Source of the DNA: an uncultured Prevotella sp.
GTDB lineage: Bacteria > Bacteroidota > Bacteroidia > Bacteroidales > Bacteroidaceae
NCBI GenBank assembly: GCA_900322175.1
Contig: ONYZ01000015.1
Span: 1 to 64,000, forward strand
Length of the DNA: 64,000 bases
Reading direction: 5' to 3'
Shown here: piece by piece, positions 48,394 through 57,123 of the stretch
How positions within the stretch are numbered: the first letter of the stretch is position 1
Layout of the letters: the number at the start of each line of letters is the position of its first letter
Position numbers and translations under genes: made by a program
The notes under the pieces: generated by a model
Seen by the model: the letters and a program-made list of their open reading frames with translations, nothing else
Told to the model about the DNA's origin: nothing
Database searches by the model: none

Positions 48394-49382
48394 TACTTGA
48401 TGATCAGCGACATGCCTGGGCGCAGACCATCGAGTTTCTCAACAGGACGAGCCTTGACCTCGAAGGTCTTAAGGTCATACTGACCATTGGCCTTGGTGGC
48501 CTTCCATACAGCATAAGAGCCCTGATCCTTCAGGTAGTACACCTTCATCTTAACGGTCTTATTGAACGCTGGTACAAAGGCATCAAACTCGGTGCCTACC
48601 TGCATACCGTTCAACTGGTCCTCACGTACATTGAATGTGCCCCACATATCCTGCATAACGGCAATCGACATGATGGGTGAACCTGTACCTACCAGCTCGC
48701 CTACCTTGGGATAGACGTCGCTGACCTCGCCCTCCATCTGGGCCACCTGCACGGTCTCGTGCATGTAAGAGTTGACCTCCTGAACAGCACCACGGGCGCG
48801 ACCTACCTGAGCACTGGCGGCCAGCTTGTCCTCCATACGCGCACCATTCTTAGCCATATCATACTGACTCTCGGCAGCCTTGCACTGAGCCTCCATAGCC
48901 TTGTAGTTGGCATAGGCCTCATCGCGCTTCTGTGCGCTCATCACGCCCTCATCATACAGGCGCTGTACACGATTGTACGACTTCTCGGCAATCTCGAGTC
49001 CGGCCTTAGCCTGCTGGAGCACTGAGAAAGCGCCCTGAATCTGCTCCTTGCGAGCACCGTTCTGGGCCTTGAGTTCGAGAGCTGCAGCAGCACTCTCAGC
49101 ACTCTGAGCCTGCTCCATTTTAGCCCGAACCTCGGGGGCATCGAGTATAGCGAGGGTATCGCCCACCTTTACGTAGTCGCCCTCTTTTACACGCAACTCA
49201 AGAATACGACCTGGCACCTTGCTCGACACGCGATACTCGGTAACCTCTACCTGTCCCTGGATAATCTCTGGATCGCGACCCAGTGCGAAGAATCCGATAA
49301 GTGCCACGATGATAACTACAGCTGCAAAACCAATGATGGCAAGCAGGATGTTGTTATGCTGTTTTTTTGCTTGATTTGACAT
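48393..49382 (-). CDS. HlyD-family membrane fusion protein
   Basis: The 329-residue protein has one N-terminal membrane helix (about 12-33). The lipoyl/barrel-sandwich halves are at SSKVPGRILELRVKEGDYVK (about residue 50) and around 225-245, joined by a long coiled-coil hairpin (about 85-200, rich in A, E, Q and K). It bridges the inner-membrane permeases with the TolC-like channel. A beta-barrel domain with WGTFNVREDQLNGM follows. Confidence 0.92.
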   Translation of the reverse strand: MSNQAKKQHNNILLAIIGFAAVVIIVALIGFFALGRDPEIIQGQVEVTEYRVSSKVPGRILELRVKEGDYVKVGDTLAILDAPEVRAKMEQAQSAESAAAALELKAQNGARKEQIQGAFSVLQQAKAGLEIAEKSYNRVQRLYDEGVMSAQKRDEAYANYKAMEAQCKAAESQYDMAKNGARMEDKLAASAQVGRARGAVQEVNSYMHETVQVAQMEGEVSDVYPKVGELVGTGSPIMSIAVMQDMWGTFNVREDQLNGMQVGTEFDAFVPAFNKTVKMKVYYLKDQGSYAVWKATKANGQYDLKTFEVKARPVEKLDGLRPGMSLIIK

Positions 49383-49388
49383 AATATC

Positions 49389-49423
49389 TCTTAATTATCA
49401 ATTTTCAATTATCATTTTTCAAT
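49389..49423. repeat. Heptamer array (5 units) between TolC-like and HlyD-like genes
   Basis: The units read TCTTAAT, TATCAAT, TTTCAAT, TATCATT, TTTCAAT. It fills the 40-bp gap and reaches the TolC-like stop codon. Confidence 0.8.
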
Positions 49424-50922
49424 TATTCCAATGTGCCGAGGGCCTTCTGCAGGTCTACCTGCGAGAGTTTAACCTCGATCTCAGCGTCAATCTTCTGCGA
49501 CTGAGCCTTCATCCAGGCTGTCTGGGCCTCCATCACTACTGTAGGTGAAATCACGCCCTCCTGGAAACCAAGGTTAGCTGTGCGAAGATTCTCGTCGGCA
49601 TGCTGAATGTTCTTCTGGGCCATGGTGAGCTTCTTATTTGCCTCGTCCACCTTGAACGTAACTTGGTTTACCTGCAGTTCAATCATCTCGCGAGCCTCGG
49701 CCAGTTCCAGATTGGCAATGGCGGTAGCACCTTTCGACGCGCGTACCTTATACATTACGTCGCCCCAGTTCCAGATGGGCACACGCACCATCACACCTAC
49801 ATTCCACACGCCCGAGAACTTGCGCTGGAAACCATTATACAGGTTAGGATTGCTAACAGCATAACCGCCTGTGAGCATCACCTGAGGCAGATTACCAGCC
49901 TTTAGCACGTTAGTGCTCTGCTTGCTCAGATCGACAGCGTTCTGCAGCAGTCTGAGCTCTGGGCGATAGGACACAGCCTTGTCTACATCGAGCTGTGGTG
50001 TAAGCTCTACCACAGCGATGTTTTCGCTCTGCTCGTCGATCAGTGTCACAGTCTCGTTGAGTGGCAGTCCGCAGAGCTGGTTGAGTAGCATGCGCGATAG
50101 TACCAGTCCGTCATTGACCTTAGTCAGCGTCATCTCGGCCTCGTTCACCTTCACGTCAACACTCAGACCGTCGCTACGTGTAGCCACGCCTTCGTCAATC
50201 ATCTTATGTACATCGCTATCAAACTTCTTGACCAGTTCCAGATAGCTCTCGGCCAACTGTTTCTTGTGGTGAAGCGAAACCACCTGCCAATAGGCTTGGT
50301 CTATCTGATAGAGTGTGGCCTGACGACGAACGTCGGTGGTGTTCTGTGCCATCTCGGCGTTGATATCAGCCATCTTGTTGGCTGCGATGATAGCGCCACC
50401 CATAAACACAGGCTGCGACAGCATGATAGCACCAGCAAACATGTTGCGAGTATCGGTATCGAACGCATCGACAACGCCCTGCCCTACTCCATTCAGTGCA
50501 TTAGCTATACCACTGAATCCCTGAGTAGCCATCTGATTGATAGCATCCATAGAGAGTCCCATCTGTCCCAGCGCCTGCAAGGTCTGCATAGGCAGTTGCG
50601 ACAGTGTGTTCTGCAAGCCCTGCTGCATCTTGGTGCCAACAGCCGTTCCCATCTGCGGGAGTGCTGCTTTCTGGTCGTCGTTGAGCAGGCTGATAGGTTT
50701 GCTTGTGTACTGATACGTACCTACAGCACTCACGTGGGGCAGATACTTGGTGCGTGCCGATTTGCGAACATTCTCGGCCACATCCTGCTTAAGTTTGGAA
50801 ACGCCAAGCTGCTTGTTGTTGCGCAGGGCCATCTGTCGGCAACTGTCCAGGCTGAGCACACGCTGGGCCTGAACTGGCACGATGGCTGCACTGAGCAGCA
50901 TAATTCCAAAAAATTTCTTCAT
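49423..50922 (-). CDS. TolC-family outer-membrane efflux protein
   Basis: The 499-residue protein has a signal peptide (residues 1-19, ending VQAQ). Two OEP halves with long helices follow: LDSCRQMALRNNKQLGVSKL near the start, and RPELRLLQNAVDLSKQ and AREMIELQVNQVTFKVDEA in the second half. An insertion of about 70 residues (about 85-155, rich in Q, M and G) sits in the first half. It gives the exporter an outer-membrane channel. It is preceded by the coiled-coil membrane protein, 6 bp away. Confidence 0.92.
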   Translation of the reverse strand: MKKFFGIMLLSAAIVPVQAQRVLSLDSCRQMALRNNKQLGVSKLKQDVAENVRKSARTKYLPHVSAVGTYQYTSKPISLLNDDQKAALPQMGTAVGTKMQQGLQNTLSQLPMQTLQALGQMGLSMDAINQMATQGFSGIANALNGVGQGVVDAFDTDTRNMFAGAIMLSQPVFMGGAIIAANKMADINAEMAQNTTDVRRQATLYQIDQAYWQVVSLHHKKQLAESYLELVKKFDSDVHKMIDEGVATRSDGLSVDVKVNEAEMTLTKVNDGLVLSRMLLNQLCGLPLNETVTLIDEQSENIAVVELTPQLDVDKAVSYRPELRLLQNAVDLSKQSTNVLKAGNLPQVMLTGGYAVSNPNLYNGFQRKFSGVWNVGVMVRVPIWNWGDVMYKVRASKGATAIANLELAEAREMIELQVNQVTFKVDEANKKLTMAQKNIQHADENLRTANLGFQEGVISPTVVMEAQTAWMKAQSQKIDAEIEVKLSQVDLQKALGTLE

Positions 50923-50928
50923 ACTCGA

Positions 50929-51801
50929 TTATTTAAATGAAAATGTTTTCGTTCCAATCATGTTTCCATCCACAAAGATGCTTACACGGTAGTCGCCTGC
51001 CTCAAGCATCTGGGTCATATTCCAAAATACTGTCACAGGTGTTTCTTCGCCAGTGTATTCGATTACTTTCTTGGCCGAGCACTCAATGTTGCGGTTCTCG
51101 TAGGCAAATGTGCCACCACCGCTCAGGGTATTGCCACCAGGGTTCTGTATGCGCACATAGACGGTACGGCTGCCATTAGAGGCTGTGACATTCTTAGCAA
51201 TATTAAAACTTACCTTGAACTGTGTAAGGTCCTTGAGTTTTTTAGCCACCTTGCCACGCTTGTTAAGCATCTGCAGACTGATGCCGGTAGCGTCGAGCTG
51301 GGCAGCGATAGCCACCTTCTGCGACAGCGATGCCTTCTCGCTGTTCAGTCCGGCCACCTCGGCATTGCGCTCGTTGAGCTCTGCGTTAACACGGCTGTTT
51401 TCGGCCATCAGGTTCTGATTCAGACGATTGAGCGAGTCGATCTGATACACATAGTCGCGCAACACGGCACGTACGGTAGCCAGTTCTTTCTTCAGTCGTG
51501 CTATCTCACGCGCATCGTTGGCCTTTACCTGCTTAAGTTCTTCGAGCAACTGCTGTGTTCGCATCTGCTCGGCTGTGAGCTGGGCTATGATAGAGTCGTT
51601 GTTGATTTGAGTCTTCATCTCGCTGTATTGCATAGTGAAGCGCTCGTATTCGTTTTCCATCTCCTGTTTGTCTAGTTCGGCAAGTTCCTCCATATCCTGT
51701 ACCACTTGTTTCTGTTCCTGCAGATTTACAAATAACCATACTGCGGCACCCACAAGGACAAGGATAACTACTATCAAGGATATCAAAATCTTCTTGTTCA
51801 T
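50929..51801 (-). CDS. Coiled-coil membrane protein of unknown function heading the exporter operon
   Basis: The start is the ATG at 51801; three codons earlier is only a TTG. The 290-residue protein has one N-terminal membrane helix (ILISLIVVILVLVGAAVWLF). A long coiled coil (about 28-165) with LNQNLMAENSRVNAELNERN follows, then a compact beta-rich C-terminal domain (about 185-290) with SRTVYVRIQNPGGNTL and AGDYRVSIFVDGNMIG, like an immunoglobulin-type domain. I do not recognise the family by name. It precedes tolC by 6 bp under a good promoter. It may link inner-membrane and periplasmic parts of the exporter. Confidence 0.8.
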   Translation of the reverse strand: MNKKILISLIVVILVLVGAAVWLFVNLQEQKQVVQDMEELAELDKQEMENEYERFTMQYSEMKTQINNDSIIAQLTAEQMRTQQLLEELKQVKANDAREIARLKKELATVRAVLRDYVYQIDSLNRLNQNLMAENSRVNAELNERNAEVAGLNSEKASLSQKVAIAAQLDATGISLQMLNKRGKVAKKLKDLTQFKVSFNIAKNVTASNGSRTVYVRIQNPGGNTLSGGGTFAYENRNIECSAKKVIEYTGEETPVTVFWNMTQMLEAGDYRVSIFVDGNMIGTKTFSFK

Positions 51802-51828
51802 ATTTCGCAATTATATTTTTTTCGGGTG

Positions 51829-51859
51829 CAAATTTAGATTATTTCTATGAAATAACAAA
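51829..51859 (-). promoter_or_regulatory. Promoter of the exporter operon
   Basis: On the minus strand TTTG (51856-51859), a 19-bp spacer and TAAATTTG (51829-51836) match the consensus. The element ends 27 bp before the ATG. Confidence 0.75.
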
Positions 51860-51948
51860 AAAAAATGCACCGCAAAACATTTAACCAACATTAAAATAAA
51901 GAAATTTTGCGACTTTTCGACCATTTTTTACAGTTTATGACATAATTA

Positions 51949-51980
51949 TTTGGAACTTATAAATAAATAATGTATATTTG
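51949..51980 (+). promoter_or_regulatory. Promoter of the cytochrome bd operon
   Basis: TTTG (51949-51952), a 20-bp spacer and TATATTTG (51973-51980) match the consensus. It is divergent from the exporter promoter. Confidence 0.75.
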
Positions 51981-52004
51981 CCACAGAATATTATAACAAT
52001 CCGT

Positions 52005-52226
52005 ATGGCGAAGGAAAGCTTTCTATCCAAGGTATTCCATCTGTATTATGATGGTTTTCGCTCGATGACGCTAGGCAAGACGCTGTGGGCCATCATACTG
52101 ATAAAATTGTTCATAATCTTCGTGGTACTCAAGTTGTTTTTCTTCCCAAATTTCCTGAAGCAGCATGCCGATGGCGATGAACCATCCTACGTGGCCAAGC
52201 AATTGCTGGAGGAGGTTGAACATTAA
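52005..52226 (+). CDS. Small membrane protein upstream of cytochrome bd (DUF4492-like)
   Basis: The start is the ATG at 52005; the open frame further upstream lies on the promoter. The 73-residue protein has KVFHLYYDGFRSMTLGKTLW, then one membrane helix (about 30-50, ending FFFPNFL) and an acidic tail. Proteins of this kind precede cydA in Bacteroidetes. A small-subunit or assembly role like CydX is possible but unproven. Confidence 0.8.
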   Translation: MAKESFLSKVFHLYYDGFRSMTLGKTLWAIILIKLFIIFVVLKLFFFPNFLKQHADGDEPSYVAKQLLEEVEH

Positions 52227-52256
52227 AGATTAAACACTAAACATTAAATATTTAAT
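52222..52256. repeat. Heptamer array (5 units) before cydA
   Basis: The units read ATTAAAG, ATTAAAC, ACTAAAC, ATTAAAT, ATTTAAT. It runs from the stop of the small protein to 2 bp before the cydA ATG. Confidence 0.8.
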
Positions 52257-52258
52257 CT

Positions 52259-53791
52259 ATGCTACAAAACCTAATTCTAAACATCGATGCCGGAACGATC
52301 GACTGGTCTAGAGCGCAATTTGCTCTGACGGCAATCTATCACTGGCTCTTTGTGCCCCTGACGCTAGGACTAGCGGTGATAATGGGCATAGCAGAGACCA
52401 AGTACTATCGCACTAAAGACGAGTTCTGGAAAGAGACTGCCAAATTCTGGCAGAAACTTTTCGGAGTAAACTTTGCCATGGGTGTGGCTACGGGTATCAT
52501 ACTCGAGTTTGAGTTTGGTACTAACTGGAGCAACTACTCATGGTTTGTAGGCGACATATTCGGAGCGCCACTGGCTGTCGAGGGTATCGTGGCCTTCTTT
52601 ATGGAGAGCACATTTGTGGCTGTGATGTTCTTCGGATGGAAGAAGGTATCAGCCGGATTCCACCTGGCATCTACATGGCTTACAGGACTGGGAGCTACCA
52701 TATCGGCATGGTGGATTCTGGTGGCCAACGCGTGGATGCAGTGCCCTGTGGGATGCGAGTTCAACCCCGACACCATGCGCAATGAGATGGTATCGTTTGC
52801 CGAGGTTGCTCTGTCGCCATTCGCTGTATCCAAGTTCTGCCACACGGTTACATCGTCGTGGATAATCGGAGCGATATTCTGCATAGGCGTAAGTTGCTGG
52901 TATCTGATGAAGAAACGCCACACCAAGTTGGCTATCGAGAGCATCAAGATAGGTGCTGGCGTAGGACTGGTAGCTGCACTGCTAGCTGGTGGAACAGGCC
53001 ACAAGTCAGGTATGGATGTTGCTGAGGTTCAGCCCATGAAACTGGCAGCAATGGAGGCTCTGTATGATGGTGGTACCGAACAGGGACTGAAGCTGATAGA
53101 GGGCATCGAGATTCCCTACGGACTGAGCATCATGGCCACCAACGATCCAAAGGGATATGTGCCAGGCATCAACGATCTGGTGAACGGCTACACCACTCCT
53201 GACGGCAAGACGGAACCATCGGTCGAGGAGAAGATGGAACGAGGCAAGAAGGCCATTGAGGCCCTTGCAACATATCGCAAGGCGAAAGCCGAAGGTGCCG
53301 ACGAATCTATTGTCAATTATCAATTGTCAATTATCAACCAAAACATGCAGTACTTCGGCTATGGATACCTGAAGGACAAGACAGACGTGATACCACCGGT
53401 GGCCATCAACTTCTGGGCATTCCGCGTGATGGTGGGTGTGGGCTGTCTGTTCATCCTGTTCTTTGCCGTAATGCTGGCTGTGACCTATCAGTGGCCAAAG
53501 GCTCTGTTCGGCAAGCGCGACATCACTACCCTACCCGCTTGGCACTATTGGGTGGCCATCGCACTGATACCACTGGCCTATATCGGATCGGAGTGTGGAT
53601 GGCTGGTAGCTGAGTTCGGACGCCAGCCTTGGACCATCCAAGATATGCTGCCCACATGGGCATCGGTGAGCGACCTACAGTCATCGAGCGTTATCCTAAC
53701 GTTCTTCTTATTCCTCATCCTCTTCAGCACTATGCTGGCTGTAGAGATTAACATCTTACTGAAACAAATAAAGAAAGGACCTGAAGTATGA
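52259..53791 (+). CDS. cydA: Cytochrome bd quinol oxidase subunit I
   Basis: The 510-residue integral membrane protein has about nine helices. The conserved N-terminal RAQFALTAIYHWLFVPLTLG carries the heme b595 His. WILVANAWMQCPVG, the heme b558 region and SECGWLVAEFGRQPW, in the family's C-terminal signature, are all present. The periplasmic Q loop (about 250-385) contains KPWTIQ-independent Bacteroidetes-type sequence and a heptamer-array insertion (about 350-361, NYQLSIINQN). It reduces oxygen to water with quinol at high affinity, allowing growth at traces of oxygen. It overlaps cydB by ATGA. Confidence 0.95.
   Translation: MLQNLILNIDAGTIDWSRAQFALTAIYHWLFVPLTLGLAVIMGIAETKYYRTKDEFWKETAKFWQKLFGVNFAMGVATGIILEFEFGTNWSNYSWFVGDIFGAPLAVEGIVAFFMESTFVAVMFFGWKKVSAGFHLASTWLTGLGATISAWWILVANAWMQCPVGCEFNPDTMRNEMVSFAEVALSPFAVSKFCHTVTSSWIIGAIFCIGVSCWYLMKKRHTKLAIESIKIGAGVGLVAALLAGGTGHKSGMDVAEVQPMKLAAMEALYDGGTEQGLKLIEGIEIPYGLSIMATNDPKGYVPGINDLVNGYTTPDGKTEPSVEEKMERGKKAIEALATYRKAKAEGADESIVNYQLSIINQNMQYFGYGYLKDKTDVIPPVAINFWAFRVMVGVGCLFILFFAVMLAVTYQWPKALFGKRDITTLPAWHYWVAIALIPLAYIGSECGWLVAEFGRQPWTIQDMLPTWASVSDLQSSSVILTFFLFLILFSTMLAVEINILLKQIKKGPEV
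53311..53338. repeat. Heptamer array (4 units) inside cydA
   Basis: The units read TGTCAAT, TATCAAT, TGTCAAT, TATCAAC. It encodes VNYQLSIIN in the Q-loop region of subunit I, just before IPPVAINFWAFRVM. Confidence 0.85.
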
Positions 53792-54936
53792 CATACGATT
53801 TCTTGCAACATTATTGGTGCTTTATAGTATCGCTACTTGGAGCACTGTTGGTATTTCTATTGTTCGTTCAAGGAGCCAACTCAGTGGCACGTTCGCTTGG
53901 TGTAACCGAGGAGGGACGACGACTGGTGTACAACTCGACAGGACGTAAGTGGGAGTTTACATTTACCACGCTGGTAACCTTTGGTGGTGCATTCTTTGCA
54001 TCTTACCCGCTGTTTTATTCCACCTCGTTTGGTGGTGCTTACTGGCTGTGGATGATAATACTTTTCACGTTTGTGCTACAGGCTGTAAGCTACGAGTTCC
54101 AGAACAAGATTGGCAACTTCCTGGGTCCTAGGACATTCCAATTTTTCCTGACACTCAACGGTATCATTGGTCCACTGCTGCTAGGTGGTGCTGTAGCCAC
54201 ATTCTTCGAGGGTTCAAACTTCATCGTAGACAAGGCCAACCTGGTAGATGCAGGAGCTATTACCCCTGTAATATCGCGCTGGGCAAACGCTAGTCACGGT
54301 CTGGATGCGCTACTCAATCCATGGGTACTGGTACTGGGTTTTGCAGTAGTGTTCCTAGCTCGCGTATTGGGTATACTCTACGTTATGAATAATGTGGACG
54401 ATGAGGACATCCGTTCTCGTGGCAGTGTACGCCTGATAGGTGCAGCAGTACCTTTCCTGCTACTGTTTGTAGCCTATCTGGTGCACGTATTGCTTAAGGA
54501 CGGCTATGCATACAATTCTGATGGCATAATCTACATGGAGCCCTACAAGTATCTGAACAACTTCCTGGAGATGTGGTATCTGCTTATCGTATTATTAATA
54601 GGTGTGGTACTGGTGCTGTTTGGCATCGGCAAGACCATCTTCTCGAAGAAGTATATCTGCGGAATATGGCCTGCAGGCATCGGAACAGTGCTCACCGTAC
54701 TGGCGCTACTACTGAGTTGTGCTTGGAACAACACTGCCTATTATCCATCGACAGCCGACCTGCAGAGTTCGCTGACAATGGCCAACTCATGTTCGAGCGA
54801 GTTCACCCTGCGCACCATGTTCTATGTATCGCTCCTAGTACCATTCGTCCTAGCCTACATCATCTACGCCTGGCGCGCCATCGACAAAAAGAAAATCACC
54901 AAGGAGGAACTCCAAGGTGATGACCATGCTTATTGA
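53788..54936 (+). CDS. cydB: Cytochrome bd quinol oxidase subunit II
   Basis: The 382-residue membrane protein has about eight or nine helices. The N-terminal helix is followed by FVQGANSVARSLGVTEEGRR. GRKWEFTFTTLVTFGGAFFA and FYSTSFGGAYWLWMIILFTF match the family. It pairs with CydA in the terminal oxidase. The start overlaps the cydA stop (ATGA), and a terminator follows. Confidence 0.93.
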   Translation: MTYDFLQHYWCFIVSLLGALLVFLLFVQGANSVARSLGVTEEGRRLVYNSTGRKWEFTFTTLVTFGGAFFASYPLFYSTSFGGAYWLWMIILFTFVLQAVSYEFQNKIGNFLGPRTFQFFLTLNGIIGPLLLGGAVATFFEGSNFIVDKANLVDAGAITPVISRWANASHGLDALLNPWVLVLGFAVVFLARVLGILYVMNNVDDEDIRSRGSVRLIGAAVPFLLLFVAYLVHVLLKDGYAYNSDGIIYMEPYKYLNNFLEMWYLLIVLLIGVVLVLFGIGKTIFSKKYICGIWPAGIGTVLTVLALLLSCAWNNTAYYPSTADLQSSLTMANSCSSEFTLRTMFYVSLLVPFVLAYIIYAWRAIDKKKITKEELQGDDHAY

Positions 54937-54944
54937 TTATTTAT

Positions 54945-54980
54945 TTTTGCCTACGGATAATTATTAATCCGTAGGCAAAA
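54945..54980. terminator. Bidirectional terminator
   Basis: The perfect 14-bp stem TTTTGCCTACGGAT/ATCCGTAGGCAAAA, with an 8-nt loop, lies between cydB and the convergent thioredoxin-like gene. Confidence 0.85.
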
Positions 54981-54983
54981 TAT

Positions 54984-55532
54984 TTACTTGAACAATCCGT
55001 CGAGATAGGTGTAGAATGCAGGATCCTCGCCTACTACAGTGTTGATGATCTTACCCTGAGGGTCGATTACCACCTTGGTGGGGAATCCCTCGATGCCATA
55101 CTGATCGGCGATAGTCTGAAGCTTCTCGTCAGGACAGCGAACCTGCAACCATGGCAACTGATGCTCGTCTACCGCTGCCTTCCACTTGTCTTCAGTGTCG
55201 CGACAGTCCACACCCAGTATCTCCATCTTGTCCTTGTACTTGCCGTAAGCCTCCTTCATGCTGGGGATGCCACGTATGCACCAGATGCACCATGAACCCC
55301 AGAAATCAAGAACTACATATTTTCCACGCAGACTAGACAACTTGGTAGTTGAACCCTGAAGATTTGGCAACTCGAAATCAGGCGCCAAGCCCTCAACCTG
55401 AGCACCATCAACATTGGCCTCAACAGCCTGAGCCTCTTCGGTGGCCTGAGCGGGCTTTGCCTTTCCCGCACATGAGGCCATCAAAGTAACAGCTAGCAAA
55501 AGTAAAGTAAAGGTTAAAACTGACTTCTTCAT
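54984..55532 (-). CDS. Thioredoxin-like (TlpA/ResA type) lipoprotein
   Basis: The 182-residue protein has a lipobox LMASC (Cys21), then a thioredoxin fold: DFELPNLQGSTTKLSSLRGK, VVLDFWGSWCIWCIRGIPSM with the CxxC (C-I-W-C), and the cis-Pro segment EGFPTKVVID. It is probably a periplasmic thiol reductase or oxidase, perhaps for cytochrome or envelope protein maturation. It is the last gene after the SSS symporter, 29 bp away. Confidence 0.9.
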   Translation of the reverse strand: MKKSVLTFTLLLLAVTLMASCAGKAKPAQATEEAQAVEANVDGAQVEGLAPDFELPNLQGSTTKLSSLRGKYVVLDFWGSWCIWCIRGIPSMKEAYGKYKDKMEILGVDCRDTEDKWKAAVDEHQLPWLQVRCPDEKLQTIADQYGIEGFPTKVVIDPQGKIINTVVGEDPAFYTYLDGLFK

Positions 55533-55561
55533 ATACGAATCTAATTATTTAATTAATATTT

Positions 55562-57088
55562 TTATTTCTTGTAGCACTCGAAGATGGCATCTACACGAGC
55601 TTTCGACATCTTCTTGGTAAACATACTTACGATCCATACCACTGGGAATCCACCCACCATGGCGATAGCACCGCAGTTAATCGGATTGATGGGATTGCCA
55701 GCCAGCATGTTGATAACGGTAAGTCCCACGCCCCATGTGAAGCAAGCCCACACACTCTTGGTGGTGATATTGCGCTGATACAGACCCAGCATGAATGGAG
55801 CCAGGAACGCACCGGCCAGAGCTCCCCACGAGATACCCATCAGCTGAGCAATAAACGTAGGAGGATTGAGTGCGATGAGCAGTGAGATGGCGATGAAGAA
55901 CATGATAAGCACACGCATAACAACCACCTTGCGACGCTCAATCTTCTCGGATACTATATCGTTGATCTCGCCGTCCTCAACCTCACCAGGCAGCGACTTC
56001 TTATCGCGATAGATAAGGTCGAGCGTCATCGTAGAACTAGACGTGAGCACCAGCGATGCGAGTGTTGACATAGATGCAGAAAGCACCAGCAGCACTACCA
56101 GCGCGATAAGGATGTCGGGCAACGTTACCAGCATAGATGGCACGATAGAGTCGAAGGCCAACTTACCGTTAGGCAGCATTGGAGGAGTGCCGAACAGACG
56201 ACCGAAACCACCCAGGAAGTAGCATCCACCAGCCACGATAAAGGCAAACACGGTAGAGATTACAGTACCACGCTTGATGGCACTCTCGTCGGTAATCGAG
56301 TAGAACTTGCCCACCATCTGTGGCAGTCCCATAGTGCCAAGCGATGTAAGGATGACCACACCCAGCAGTCCCCAAGGATCGGGACCGAACCAAGATGCGA
56401 ATCCACCATTCACCATCGGGTCGGCATCCGACGGTATAGCAGCCAACTTATCCACTGCAGCAGTCAGTCCACCCTGCACGTTGAGCACAGCCACGATGAC
56501 AGCCACGATACCAAACAGCATGATGATACCCTGGATAAAGTCGTTCATGGCCGTAGCCTTATATCCACCTAGGATGACATAGACTGCTGTGAGTATCGAC
56601 ATGATAATGACACAATACTCGTAAGGGATGCTGAATCCCATCTCGAACAATCGTGAAATGCCACTATACACACCAGCGGTATATGGAATAAGGAAAACAA
56701 ATGCGATGATAGATGCTGCTACACGCAGTCCCTGGTCGTTAAATCTAGTTCCAAAGAAGTCTGGCATAGTGCGGCTCTCTATATGCTGGGTCATCAACTT
56801 GGTGCGACGACCAAGGATTATCCATGCCAGGAGCGAACCAATAATGGCGTTACCGATACCAATCCAAGCCGAAGACAGTCCGTATTTCCATCCGAACTGA
56901 CCTGCATAGCCTACAAACACTACTGCTGAAAAATAACTGGTTCCGAAGGCAAATGCTGTGAGCCAAGGACCAACAGCACGACCACCCAACACAAAACCCT
57001 CAACACTACTGGCCTGCTTGCGGGTATAAAGTCCTACCCCAATCATCACCGCCAGGAATATTATCGTAAATACTATCTTGATAATCAT
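55562..57088 (-). CDS. Sodium/solute symporter (SSS family), substrate unknown
   Basis: The 508-residue membrane protein has about 13 helices. GYAGQFGWKYGLSSAWIGIG, TMPDFFGTRF and SASMSTLASLVLTSSSTMTLDL (sodium-site helix 8 region) are family features. It resembles proline- and pantothenate-type members more than sugar carriers, but the substrate cannot be read. It follows the porin-like gene by 30 bp, most of it a heptamer array, suggesting an outer-membrane and inner-membrane uptake pair. Confidence 0.88.
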   Translation of the reverse strand: MIIKIVFTIIFLAVMIGVGLYTRKQASSVEGFVLGGRAVGPWLTAFAFGTSYFSAVVFVGYAGQFGWKYGLSSAWIGIGNAIIGSLLAWIILGRRTKLMTQHIESRTMPDFFGTRFNDQGLRVAASIIAFVFLIPYTAGVYSGISRLFEMGFSIPYEYCVIIMSILTAVYVILGGYKATAMNDFIQGIIMLFGIVAVIVAVLNVQGGLTAAVDKLAAIPSDADPMVNGGFASWFGPDPWGLLGVVILTSLGTMGLPQMVGKFYSITDESAIKRGTVISTVFAFIVAGGCYFLGGFGRLFGTPPMLPNGKLAFDSIVPSMLVTLPDILIALVVLLVLSASMSTLASLVLTSSSTMTLDLIYRDKKSLPGEVEDGEINDIVSEKIERRKVVVMRVLIMFFIAISLLIALNPPTFIAQLMGISWGALAGAFLAPFMLGLYQRNITTKSVWACFTWGVGLTVINMLAGNPINPINCGAIAMVGGFPVVWIVSMFTKKMSKARVDAIFECYKK

Positions 57089-57123
57089 TTTTAATGTTTA
57101 ATCTTTAATGTTTAATGTTTAAA
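57089..57123. repeat. Heptamer array (5 units) between porin-like and symporter genes
   Basis: The units read TTTTAAT, GTTTAAT, CTTTAAT, GTTTAAT, GTTTAAA. It covers the porin stop codon and ends on the symporter ATG. Confidence 0.8.
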
